Source: Deltaproteobacteria bacterium (lineage in GTDB: Bacteria; Desulfobacterota; Binatia; UTPRO1). Taken from it: 64,000 nt of DNA. The position numbers were made by a program, and so were the translations under genes. The notes beneath the pieces were generated by a model. It made no database searches, was not told where the DNA came from, and saw only the letters and a list, made by a program, of their open reading frames with translations. This document shows, one piece after another, positions 54,666 through 63,098 of the stretch (position 1 is its first letter; each line of letters begins with the position of its first letter). Where the stretch lies: the NCBI GenBank assembly GCA_029262315.1, contig JAJCZP010000005.1:1-64000 (forward strand), in the 5' to 3' direction.

Positions 54666-55754
54666 ATGGGTTCCAGCACGGTGAGGACCCCGCTCGACAG
54701 CGACCGTCTCGAAAGCACGATAGGATGGATTCGCAACGGCGGGATCGCCATCGTGCTCATCCTTGCACTTGTGCATGTAGGGCTCGAGTGGGGTGCGGCA
54801 GAAAGCCCGGGGCAAGGCCCGGCTTCGACGACTCCCGAGTCAACGGCGGAGTCGTCAGCAGACGTAGGATCGAAGGCGACGGGCGAGGCGGGCAAACCCG
54901 AGCCGACCGGGCTTCGCAGTGCGCCGGTCCGCTTTGCGAAGGAGCAGCTACCGTGGTGGATCGTGAGATTGGGACTGGCCCACATGCTGTTCTTGACGTT
55001 GATTACGCTGATGTTCGTCCAGAAAGGCAATCCGTATCAGCTGAACAACATCGAGCTCGGACGCCTGCATGCGATGGCGGGATATCTCCACACACTCATC
55101 GGTGCGCTCGGGGCGATCAGCGTCGGGGCTTTGGGGGTGGCGAGAGGGGCCCCCTCGGATGAGGCACTCGGAGCGATGCTCTTCTACGTCGGGCTCGCGC
55201 TGTCGACCAGTATCGTCGGGTGGTGGGCTGGGAGCGAGTTCCAGCGAAGTTCTCGTGGCGCGACCCAGACAGAGAAGCCCGAGGAAAAGGCCGAGGCCGC
55301 TAGTTGTGCATCACCCCGCTCGCAGGCTGCGCTCGCCGAGTTAGAAGAACTGAAGACTCTACTCTCCGGTCTGCACGCGAAGCTCGATGCGGAGGCGAGT
55401 GCCACTGCGACCTGCTGCGAGAAGAACGAGGCTCATCTCGCGACCATGCGGCGAGATCTCGATGCGCTCTGGCGGCGGGTGCGCGCCGAGGGACGGAGAT
55501 CGAGGGTGCATGCCTCGAGGGAACGCGCACGGGCCGTTGCGCAGATGAGACAAGCCCTGCGCGAGCACACCGAGGACGCACGGCGAGCCTGTGCGGAGAA
55601 GATGGAGCGGATTCAGCGCGATTTCGAAGCGACGACACGACACCAGAGTAGAAAGTTCCAGAAGGCCATGAAGGCGTGCGTCAAAATATTGAAGGAGGCC
55701 GCCGACATTCTTTCGGGCATGCGGTCGCGGGGGCAAGGGCCCGAGAATGAGTGA
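54666..55754 (+). CDS. Second MotA/ExbB-like membrane protein
   Basis: I start at ATG 54666 (GAGGAG 11 bases upstream); the track begins at an upstream TTG. The product has 362 residues. Four transmembrane helices are visible. The last two (LHTLIGALGAISVGALGVA and AMLFYVGLALSTSIVGWWAG) have the Gly/Thr/Ser-rich look of the MotA/TolQ/ExbB channel pair. A Ser/Thr/Pro-rich periplasmic loop separates the first two helices. The C-terminal 160 residues form a basic coiled coil. The stop overlaps the next start by eight bases. Confidence 0.75.
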   Translation: MGSSTVRTPLDSDRLESTIGWIRNGGIAIVLILALVHVGLEWGAAESPGQGPASTTPESTAESSADVGSKATGEAGKPEPTGLRSAPVRFAKEQLPWWIVRLGLAHMLFLTLITLMFVQKGNPYQLNNIELGRLHAMAGYLHTLIGALGAISVGALGVARGAPSDEALGAMLFYVGLALSTSIVGWWAGSEFQRSSRGATQTEKPEEKAEAASCASPRSQAALAELEELKTLLSGLHAKLDAEASATATCCEKNEAHLATMRRDLDALWRRVRAEGRRSRVHASRERARAVAQMRQALREHTEDARRACAEKMERIQRDFEATTRHQSRKFQKAMKACVKILKEAADILSGMRSRGQGPENE

Positions 55755-56421
55755 GCAGCCGGCCGACGTCGACGTTGCGATGCAGTCGGAGATTTTCGTC
55801 GTCTTGGCGGTCGTGTTCAGCCTCCTTGCGGCGGTCGCGCTGCTGTCCTCTGACGGGAGGCCCGAGCAGATTACGATCTACGAGGCGACCGTCCAGAACA
55901 TCACCACTCAGGCCTTCACCCTAGACCACAAGCTGCTACGATTCGAAAGTAGGGACTATGAAATCCCCATCGATGCGGCAAAGAAGGCGTACGCGTGGGT
56001 CGAGCGCTGCGCCAAAGTGTGCGGGAGCGACACGCTAGAGGTAGTGGGGCATGCCGACCCAATTCCTGTCGGCAGTTTGAAGCACCCGAGCATCGACACG
56101 GCGCTGAACCGCTATGCGAATCGTGAGGATCATCCGCCACTCGAGTTCCATTCCAATTTGGTGCTTGGCCTGGCTCGAGCGCTCTCGTTTGTTCGGTACT
56201 TCGAGAGCAAGCGGGAGGGCACCTGGTTGTCGAAGATGAACGTGCGGCCCTATAGCGCGGGTTCCATGGTCGAGAACGGTGATCGTGATAGGGCGGGACA
56301 GGTCGTGGAGGATCCGACGCGGAGGAGGATCGAGCTCCGATTGAGCTGGGATGGCGACCCGCCGAACGGAGTGGATGCCGAGGAAATGCGAGTGGCTTGC
56401 GCGGAGAATGTCGAAAGCTGA
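55747..56421 (+). CDS. Second MotB/OmpA-like partner
   Basis: A 224-residue protein: a short N terminus, one transmembrane helix (IFVVLAVVFSLLAAVALL), then a periplasmic domain with OmpA-like features (LEVVGHADPIPVG, SNLVLGLARALSFVRYF, RRRIELRL). In the position of the MotB membrane Asp there is a Glu (QSEIFVV). The OmpA domain is interrupted by insertions, so peptidoglycan binding is likely but not certain. It overlaps the channel-like gene by eight bases and the nuclease gene by one, which suggests fixed stoichiometry. Confidence 0.72.
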   Translation: MSEQPADVDVAMQSEIFVVLAVVFSLLAAVALLSSDGRPEQITIYEATVQNITTQAFTLDHKLLRFESRDYEIPIDAAKKAYAWVERCAKVCGSDTLEVVGHADPIPVGSLKHPSIDTALNRYANREDHPPLEFHSNLVLGLARALSFVRYFESKREGTWLSKMNVRPYSAGSMVENGDRDRAGQVVEDPTRRRIELRLSWDGDPPNGVDAEEMRVACAENVES

Positions 56422-57683
56422 TGGAGGGGCTGTTCGCGTCCGGCGCGTCAAGGGCTGCGGCGGGGCGGTCGTGGGCCTGGGGGGTGACGTGGGGCATTGC
56501 CGCGGTCGGCCTGATGTCGTTCCTCGCCGGAGCGGGTTCGACAGGTGCCTACGGCTCTGGCGATCGTGTGACGCTGATGGAGCGAGCGCTGCACATTCCA
56601 GGGCATCCGTCTCCAGGTGTCGACACGGTTTCGACTCGCTTCCGGAGCGGATCACTGGCGACCGTGTTGGCGGTGGATGCGCGGAGCGGCTGGCTCCAGA
56701 TTCGTGGAACTGCGAAGGATGGCAGCGCGGCGACGGGGTGGATCGTACGGCGCTACGTGCAGAGTCGCAGCGGGCGCGTTGACGGCTGGGCGATTCCGCT
56801 CGTGGCGTCTGATCTGACGTGGTGTCCTCCGCGTGGGTCGTCGGAGCCGCACCCGAGTGGTCGGTTGCGAATCGCCACGTGGAACCTCCACAATTTGCAC
56901 GCCAAGGACGGCGGCGCCGTCTATGGCCCACCTCGTCCCTCGGTGCGACGGAGCGCGACGGACTACGAGCGCATCCGCTGTTACGTGCGGATGTTCGATG
57001 CGGACATCCTGGCGGTGCAGGAGGTGGATGGGACGGCGGCGTTGCGGCGCGTGGTCGATGCGGAGGTGTACGATGTCGCGGTGTCCAGTCGTCCTCGCCC
57101 CCCGGGCATGGGGGGAAAGCAGAACACGGGTTTTGCGTTCAAGAAGGGATTGGACGTACGCAGGCGTCCGGATTTCAAGGCGCTGGCGTTTGGGAGCGGG
57201 AGGCTGCGCTACGGGACGAGGATCGACGTGCGGGTGAAGGGCCGCACGTACCAGTTGATGAGCGTTCACCTGAAGAGCGGGTGCTTCGGCGGAGAATCCA
57301 GCGCCCGAGCGTGCGACGTGTTGCGAGAGCAAATACCCGTACTTGAGCGCTGGATCGATGCGGCCGTAGCGGCACAGACGCCGTTCCTCGTGCTCGGCGA
57401 TTTTAACCGACGCTTCAATCTTCCCGGAGACGATCTCTGGGCGACGCTCGACGACGGAGTCCCTCGTGGGCTCGATCTCACCACGCTGACGGAGAACATG
57501 CCGATCAGCTGCAGGGAGAACAAGTTTGCATCCTTCGTCGACCATATCGTACTGAATGCCGATAGTGCGAAGATGATCGACCGTACCTCATTTCGGCACA
57601 TCACCTATCGACAGCAGGACCGTGCGCAGTGGGACAGGATCTCGGACCATTGTCCGGTCGTGGTCGAGCTGTGGCCGGAGTGA
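56421..57683 (+). CDS. Exported SH3-like + endonuclease/exonuclease/phosphatase-family protein
   Basis: A 420-residue protein from ATG 56421, which overlaps the upstream stop (TGATG). A signal anchor (WGVTWGIAAVGLMSFLAG) is followed by an SH3b-like beta domain (about residues 50-115; SGWLQIRGTAKDGSAATGWIVRRY cut over two strands). Then comes a full EEP catalytic domain: LRIATWNLHNLH (about 145), ADILAVQEVD (about 192), SVHLKS (about 278), LVLGDFNRRF (about 318), FVDHIVLN (about 373) and the terminal SDHCPVV (about 407). These are the residues of DNase I-like enzymes. It should cleave phosphodiesters outside the cytoplasm: DNA, RNA or phospholipid. DNA cleavage at the envelope is my favoured reading. 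Confidence 0.88.
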   Translation: MEGLFASGASRAAAGRSWAWGVTWGIAAVGLMSFLAGAGSTGAYGSGDRVTLMERALHIPGHPSPGVDTVSTRFRSGSLATVLAVDARSGWLQIRGTAKDGSAATGWIVRRYVQSRSGRVDGWAIPLVASDLTWCPPRGSSEPHPSGRLRIATWNLHNLHAKDGGAVYGPPRPSVRRSATDYERIRCYVRMFDADILAVQEVDGTAALRRVVDAEVYDVAVSSRPRPPGMGGKQNTGFAFKKGLDVRRRPDFKALAFGSGRLRYGTRIDVRVKGRTYQLMSVHLKSGCFGGESSARACDVLREQIPVLERWIDAAVAAQTPFLVLGDFNRRFNLPGDDLWATLDDGVPRGLDLTTLTENMPISCRENKFASFVDHIVLNADSAKMIDRTSFRHITYRQQDRAQWDRISDHCPVVVELWPE

Positions 57684-57861
57684 CGGTGGTGCGTTGAAGA
57701 GGCCGCACGAGCGACGGCGGCGACGCGATCAGGGATGTCGGTTCGGGCAGGCAAGGCTGCAGTGTCTCCCTGCGCACGGCCGGATCCCCGGGGAGGCGAG
57801 AACAAGGCCCATCCCAGTTTGGTGCATCTCATGCAGGCGCAGGACTCGGGCAGCGTACAGC

Positions 57862-58303
57862 CGAGCGGTCCAACCGCCTCGCCGAGCTCATCAAGGTCCG
57901 CGTGAAGGCGGCGGAGGGAGCTGCACAACGAGGGTCAACTCAGCCCCGAGCCGTCGCAGGCGTGTCCGGCCCCCTTCGCCGCGCACTGCGAGCGCACCGC
58001 CGTCGTGGCCAGCGGCCAGCCTCTGTCCCACCACCTCAGTGCGCTGTTGGGCCGAGGTGTGGGACGCGCTCTGTGCGATTCCGCCGGAAGACAAGCTCGG
58101 CGCAGCCGGCGCGCAAATGCTCGGGGAGATGTTTCTGGCCGGCAAGGGCGTCCCCCAGAACGATCGATCGGCAGGCGCTGGAGTGGCTCCAGCGCTGCAC
58201 ACGATTGCGACTCCCCGGTCCTTGCGAGTCTCGCGTTCGGTACGTCGAGTACAAGATGAACTCTGCGCGTGCACGCGCCTGCAAAGAACGCCCCGAACGG
58301 TAG
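57862..58303 (+). pseudogene. Degenerate Sel1-repeat-like gene with frameshifts
   Basis: Coding-like pieces occur in successive different frames. ERSNRLAELIKVRVKAAE is followed by ELHNEGQLSPEPSQACPAPF. Then AGAQMLGEMFLAGKGVPQND, a typical Sel1/TPR-like repeat, is continued in another frame by RQALEWLQRC up to a TAG at 58303. No single frame spans them, so the gene appears broken by at least two indels. The remaining bases of the 57684-58473 gap show nothing else convincing. Confidence 0.55.
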
Positions 58304-58473
58304 GGCAACGCTCTCTTTCTGGGCGACTGGTTCGATCTGGCGCACTTCTCTTTCTCTCCAGGTCCATGGCCTTGACGGTACGGGCGCATCCTCGGTAACC
58401 GGGACTTCGATCTGGGAGGCCCCTCCGGCATCGTTATCGGTCGTTCGCCGACGGTGCCAGCGGCGAGCACCGC

Positions 58474-61400
58474 ATGACGATGACTGAGCGAACGTCACAA
58501 CAGGCCGGTGCTGGGAAGCGCCTGCGACCGCTCGGGTTGCTGGTGATCTACCTGGCGCTCGTCGTCGTTCCGGTCTCGATCTACTACTTCGTTTACTACA
58601 GTAATGCGCACTCGTACCACTTGGCGCGAGGATTTCGCGTCCTCGACGAGGTGCCAACACAGATTGTGGAGCGGTTGGAGCGAGTCAAGAAGTCGCTGCG
58701 GTTCTACGAGTCGTCGATAGTCGGTACAGAGCATCCCAAACGTTACTTCTTCCAATGGCCCGAAGAGGTCGACGTTTGGGTCAAGGTCCATCGGTTGGCG
58801 GCGGGGGCGGACGAAGCGGAGGGTACACCGGCGACCGGGAGCGCGCTGCCTACAGCCACGGAAGCTGCATGCCCGACGACGAAAGCCACCCCGTCAGCGC
58901 CGCCCGGCGCCTCTGCCACGCCGACGCCTACCAGCACCCCTACAGCGACAACTACGGCGTCGCCCTCGCTGACGCCAGCTGGCGCGCCAACGGTCACCCC
59001 TGTTCCGAAGGCTCGGTTCAAGTTCGTGGGTTCGAAGAAGGTCGTGGTCAGTCGCACATCGACGGCGAAGCGCATCGAGGCGACGATGCGCTTCGCGGGT
59101 CTCGTGCCGTCCGAGCGTGCACTTGCGTACTTCGATCAGGTCCTCATCGTCCACAAGGGAGAGGTGATCTATCAGGACGGAAGCCCCTTCCCCAAGATAA
59201 CGTCTGTCGAGGGTCTCGTCGCCGATGATTCTGGGAACGGCGAGGCCGCCGAGAAGGCGGAGGCGAGCGACAAGGCGACCGCGCTCCGTCTCGAGATCGC
59301 AGAGAAGCACGCAACGCTCGATACCTCTCCGCCCGCCAAGAGCCCTCGGCCGCGCCGGTCCGTGGCCGAGAGGGTCCCCATCGGCGGGACACAGTATCGC
59401 GTCTTCGTCGTGCCGTTTGAGCTGCCACAGTTCAGGCTACGGGGATCCGAGTTGAGCGACGAGGACGCTTTCCATGCCTACGGTATCGTTCGAGAGTCCA
59501 AGTTTCAGGGCGGCGCTGGCCGTCCCTCACTGCCGACCCTCGGTATCGTTCTGGTACTCCTCATCCTCGGCGTTTTGGCCTGGCCGTATCTCAAGATCGT
59601 CCTGATCGGTTCGAAGGAGAAGCTCCGACCGGTCGACGCCCACTACCTTATGGCGTCGCTCGTCATGGGATCGGGGCTTGCCGCGATGCTGATCATGCTC
59701 GGCGTCGCACGGCAGAACCTCGTCGCGGAGGCAGACCACGAGACGGAGAACATCGCTCGTGCGGTACGCCAGGCCTTCGCGGCCGAGCTCACGGAGGCGA
59801 TCAAGACGGCGTACGGACGGGCGGACGCCCTCTGGAACAACGAGCCCCCTGAGTGCGACGATGCCTCGCCGGGCGTGTATCCTGATTACGAACTCGCGTT
59901 CGCGGCCCATGACGATAAGCAGTGCGGTTGGATGGACACCCGGCGCGCGCTCAAGCTCAAGGCAGGATTCGAGCTTCCACGAAAACGCGCCTACTACCGG
60001 CGTGCTCTCAAGGGCCCATTGTGGCCGTGCCCTCCACAGACTCTCGAGTCGCAGTCGGGGTGCCAGTTCTTCATCGAGCGGATTCCTGCGGCTCAGGAAG
60101 GGGTCGTCGTCTCGATGGTTTCTATTCCTTGGAAGAGCGGGGCGATTGTGCTCGGGAAGCGTTTCCTCTCCCTCTGGTCGCCCGCGCTTCCGCCGAGCTT
60201 CGGATTCGCGCTCGTCGATTCGTCGAGCGGAAAGGTACTCTACCATTCCGACGACCGGATAAGCCTCGTCGAGAATATCTTCATCGAGACTGACGATGAC
60301 ACGCGAATGAAAGTAGCCGTGTCGTCGCAGCAGCGCGACGCGTTCGACGGCAGCTATCACGGCCACGGGCATCATTTTCTGGTCGAGCCGATGCCGTTCG
60401 TTCCGTGGTCGCTGGTGGTCTTCAGGGACAAGCAGCTCCTCGACGCCCTCGAGTTCGAGACCCTCATCACCGCGTGCCTGTCCTTCGTGGTTTACGGCTT
60501 GCTCTTCGGGATCGCCGTGGTCCTCGTGAGTTCGTCGACCTCGGAATCGCGGTGGTCATGGATATGGCCCCAGCCCGGGCGAGAACAGCGCTGCGAGATC
60601 GCTCTTGCGGTCGTAGTTGCGATAGGGGGGGTGTACGCGAGTGCGATCTGGGCGGCCGATGGTGAGGGCCACGGTGGTCCAATCTTGGGCCTCGTCCTCC
60701 TGGTTCCCGTCGCGCTCGTGAGTGCGCTGTATTGCTGCTTGGGCGCGGCGATCGCGACACGGCGCTGGCGAAAGCGAAGCGCCGCGATCATTCTGCTCGC
60801 CAGCGTCGTGGCAATCTGGGTCGTGTGTAGTCGCAACCACTTGTGGTCTCCTGACGTTCTTCGGTATCTGCGGGTGCTCCTGTTGTTCCTCGGCGGCGCA
60901 ATGGCGCTTCGGTGGTGGCGTCGGCCGAGGCCCTCCCTCTGGTACTGGCGCCGACTCTACTTCGCCGTGGCTTTTGTGAGCGTCGTCGTCCTTGCGGGAT
61001 TGCCGGCCTGGGCGATCTTTCAGGACGCGAGGCTCCTCGTCGGGGAGATGCGTGCGGGATATCGCCAGGAAAGCGTGGCACAAGCGGTGCGGCTGCGCGA
61101 CGAGGCGCTCCAGACCGATGCGGTGCGTCTTGACAAGAAGTACGGTGGTCCGAAGCGAGTCCGTGTACAGGCACTGCCCTTCCGCGAGGCGATCTACACT
61201 GCCACCGGAACGAACGACTGGCTGGTCAGCGCCAGCGATGACGGCTCGTCGCGTCCGGAGGTTGGTCCACCCAGTTCCGAGCGGTCGCGCGAGCCCACTA
61301 GCTCGCAGGATGGCGACGCGCGCTGGAGCCCCATTTCAGACCAATTACGTAAACTCTGGTGGCGTCACCCCACGGCGTTCTTCCTCTCGCCTCTTCCCGC

Positions 61401-62835
61401 ATACACTAGCCTGGTCGGTGAGCTTCGTAGCTTCATGTACCCCCGTCATGATCGACCACTCGTCGTGGACGGTCCGGATGCAACATGGCCGTGGTACATC
61501 GAGGATCTCCGTTCGGCTGGAGACGTGCGCGCTCGGAGGCCGTGTCTGCAAGGCGGCGAGATCGCCGTCGGGCCGTCGTCGGATGACAAGCCCCGGTACA
61601 GCATCGAGCGACGCCCGAGCCTCAGTCACCTTCCGGTGGGCTGGTGGCCGCGCGTTATCTGGACCATCGTCGTTCTTCTCGCGATGTTTGCGATCTATCG
61701 CACGCTGCTGACCCTGGCGCAGCGGGTGCTCGCCATTGACCTCCCAGATTTCGTGGTCGGCCCGCCTCTCCGCGATCCGGTCGAGCTGGTGAAGGAGTCC
61801 CGCCTTTTTATACGACCGCCCAAGGAGTACGTAGAGCACGTGCAAGCCGCCGTGGAGGCGCCAAAGGACCGACATGTGGAGGTCCTGACCTTTCCCTCGG
61901 TAAGGCCCTATCACGGCCCCCGGTCCTGGCTCACCGATGCTTGCTACTACACCGACGGCACCGACGGCGCTGTTCGAACGATCGTGCTGGTTCGACACTT
62001 CGAGGCGGTGCTCCTTGCGTCGCCACAGGACCGACGCGCGACCCTTGAGTGCCTCGAGGATCTGCTACGCCGCAGGTTGACGGTGTTCATCGTATCGAGC
62101 GTTTCGCCGCTCTACGGGCTCACCGTCGATGCGCCGTACCCCGACATGTCCCCCGCGGAGGCCTCCGAGATCGACGACAGATATCGCTGGACGAAGCTCC
62201 TCGGCACCTTCCGAAAGGGGCGTTTCGCGCCACCCTCCGACGACCGATGGACGAGCATCAAGGATCGCGCCGCTGCCGCCCTCGCCCGGGAGTGTCGCGG
62301 GATCCAGGAGCTGGATGAGGTCGAGGCCCGCGTCCGAAGTACTCGCGCGTTCGTCGAGCACCGCCTGAGCGACGAACAGATCGTCGAGTACGTTGCCGAC
62401 CAAGCGGAGCCGCACTATCGGAAGATGTGGTCGCTCTGCACTAAGGACGAGCGGCTGATGCTGATCGACCTCGCCAAGGGCAACCTCGTGAATCCGCGCA
62501 ATACGGAGGTCCTCGAACGCCTGTTGCGTCGGGGGCTCGTGCGCCGCGCGCCGCACTTCGAGCTGCTGAACCGCAGCTTTGGTCGGTTCGTCGAGCAGGC
62601 GGAGCTTCCCGAGCGCCTCGCCGAGTGGCAGCGTGAGGCTTCGTCGAGCATGTGGCTCACGGTGCGAGGTCCCATCCTCGCGGTACTGGTCCTGCTCGGC
62701 GGGTTTCTTCTCTTCACCGCCCGCGAGGCTCTCGACGAGGCGACGATGGGAATCGTCACAGGGACGCTGGCCGCCCTGCCGTTTCTCTTGCGACTTCTTG
62801 GCAGCTCGAAGATCGGCCAGAGCCCGTCCGGCTAG
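58474..62835 (+). CDS. Giant polytopic membrane protein with sensor-like loops and a cytoplasmic NTPase-like/winged-helix region
   Basis: A 1453-residue protein. There is an N-terminal helix (about 20-42), then an extracytoplasmic region to about 350 with a Thr/Pro/Ser/Ala-rich linker (about 130-185). Two helices follow (about 352-410), then a second extracytoplasmic sensor-like domain (about 412-660). A block of about six helices (665-855), a third external region and a helix at about 1061 come next. A cytoplasmic domain (about 1085-1390) has a Walker B/sensor-1-like pair (RTIVLVRHFEAVL about 1167; LTVFIVSSVSPL about 1202). No Walker A (GxxxxGK) is visible. The wHTH-like ERLMLIDLAKGNLVN follows. 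Two terminal helices close the protein. It may be the signal receptor of the system. Confidence 0.8.
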   Translation: MTMTERTSQQAGAGKRLRPLGLLVIYLALVVVPVSIYYFVYYSNAHSYHLARGFRVLDEVPTQIVERLERVKKSLRFYESSIVGTEHPKRYFFQWPEEVDVWVKVHRLAAGADEAEGTPATGSALPTATEAACPTTKATPSAPPGASATPTPTSTPTATTTASPSLTPAGAPTVTPVPKARFKFVGSKKVVVSRTSTAKRIEATMRFAGLVPSERALAYFDQVLIVHKGEVIYQDGSPFPKITSVEGLVADDSGNGEAAEKAEASDKATALRLEIAEKHATLDTSPPAKSPRPRRSVAERVPIGGTQYRVFVVPFELPQFRLRGSELSDEDAFHAYGIVRESKFQGGAGRPSLPTLGIVLVLLILGVLAWPYLKIVLIGSKEKLRPVDAHYLMASLVMGSGLAAMLIMLGVARQNLVAEADHETENIARAVRQAFAAELTEAIKTAYGRADALWNNEPPECDDASPGVYPDYELAFAAHDDKQCGWMDTRRALKLKAGFELPRKRAYYRRALKGPLWPCPPQTLESQSGCQFFIERIPAAQEGVVVSMVSIPWKSGAIVLGKRFLSLWSPALPPSFGFALVDSSSGKVLYHSDDRISLVENIFIETDDDTRMKVAVSSQQRDAFDGSYHGHGHHFLVEPMPFVPWSLVVFRDKQLLDALEFETLITACLSFVVYGLLFGIAVVLVSSSTSESRWSWIWPQPGREQRCEIALAVVVAIGGVYASAIWAADGEGHGGPILGLVLLVPVALVSALYCCLGAAIATRRWRKRSAAIILLASVVAIWVVCSRNHLWSPDVLRYLRVLLLFLGGAMALRWWRRPRPSLWYWRRLYFAVAFVSVVVLAGLPAWAIFQDARLLVGEMRAGYRQESVAQAVRLRDEALQTDAVRLDKKYGGPKRVRVQALPFREAIYTATGTNDWLVSASDDGSSRPEVGPPSSERSREPTSSQDGDARWSPISDQLRKLWWRHPTAFFLSPLPAYTSLVGELRSFMYPRHDRPLVVDGPDATWPWYIEDLRSAGDVRARRPCLQGGEIAVGPSSDDKPRYSIERRPSLSHLPVGWWPRVIWTIVVLLAMFAIYRTLLTLAQRVLAIDLPDFVVGPPLRDPVELVKESRLFIRPPKEYVEHVQAAVEAPKDRHVEVLTFPSVRPYHGPRSWLTDACYYTDGTDGAVRTIVLVRHFEAVLLASPQDRRATLECLEDLLRRRLTVFIVSSVSPLYGLTVDAPYPDMSPAEASEIDDRYRWTKLLGTFRKGRFAPPSDDRWTSIKDRAAAALARECRGIQELDEVEARVRSTRAFVEHRLSDEQIVEYVADQAEPHYRKMWSLCTKDERLMLIDLAKGNLVNPRNTEVLERLLRRGLVRRAPHFELLNRSFGRFVEQAELPERLAEWQREASSSMWLTVRGPILAVLVLLGGFLLFTAREALDEATMGIVTGTLAALPFLLRLLGSSKIGQSPSG

Positions 62836-62888
62836 CGGCGTACACGACGGTCCCCATCGGCATGGAGACATTCACGTTCTGTACGCCG
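62836..62888. repeat. Inverted repeat at the right end of the island
   Basis: CGGCGTACA (62836-62844) and TGTACGCCG (62880-62888) are perfect nine-base inverted arms separated by 35 bases. They lie directly after the last cargo gene and 84 bases before attR. They could be a recombinase or excisionase site or a transcription end. Confidence 0.4.
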
Positions 62889-62916
62889 CCGCGTGAGGTG
62901 GCGGAGGAAATTCTGG

Positions 62917-63098
62917 TCAGGCCGCGCGCTTCACAATCGTAACCACCCGGAAAGACACCTGTAGTAAGGTACAAATCCCGTCGGGGACGTTTACGTGATT
63001 CTGCCGGACGAGGGACGTGACCTGCCCGAGCGCGAGCTTGGCCTCGAACTGATACGTGCGTTTGCCGGTCGGGAGCGCGATCGGCGTGAACTGGATCC
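62917..63098 (-). pseudogene. Second serine-recombinase 3'-end remnant, crossing attR
   Basis: The minus-strand frame encodes IQFTPIALPTGKRTYQFEAK and ends VNVPDGI before running on. This is homologous to the tail of the 37785-38297 remnant and is read through the attR sequence. Only about 45 residues remain; the rest is replaced by the IS3-type sequence from about 63099. It marks the left end of an older element integrated at the same tRNA site. Confidence 0.7.
62972..62990 (+). repeat. attR: second copy of the tRNA-derived direct repeat
   Basis: This is a perfect 19-base copy of the tRNA-Glu 3' end in the same orientation, 25.2 kb from the tRNA and without the rest of the tRNA. Directly outside it lies another serine-recombinase 3'-end remnant, arranged as at attL. 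Confidence 0.85.

Larger units (their letters stand above)
37786..62990. mobile_element. 25.2-kb genomic island integrated at tRNA-Glu
   Basis: The island is bounded by 19-base tRNA-derived direct repeats. It carries a truncated serine recombinase at its left end, reading toward the tRNA. Its cargo is unrelated to the metabolic genes outside: tubulin-actin fusion, three MotA-like channel units, vWA and nuclease genes. The left intergenic part (38300-42530) looks less GC-rich and is gene-poor compared with flanking DNA. The recombinase has lost its catalytic N-terminal domain, so the island is probably no longer mobile by itself. Confidence 0.82.
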
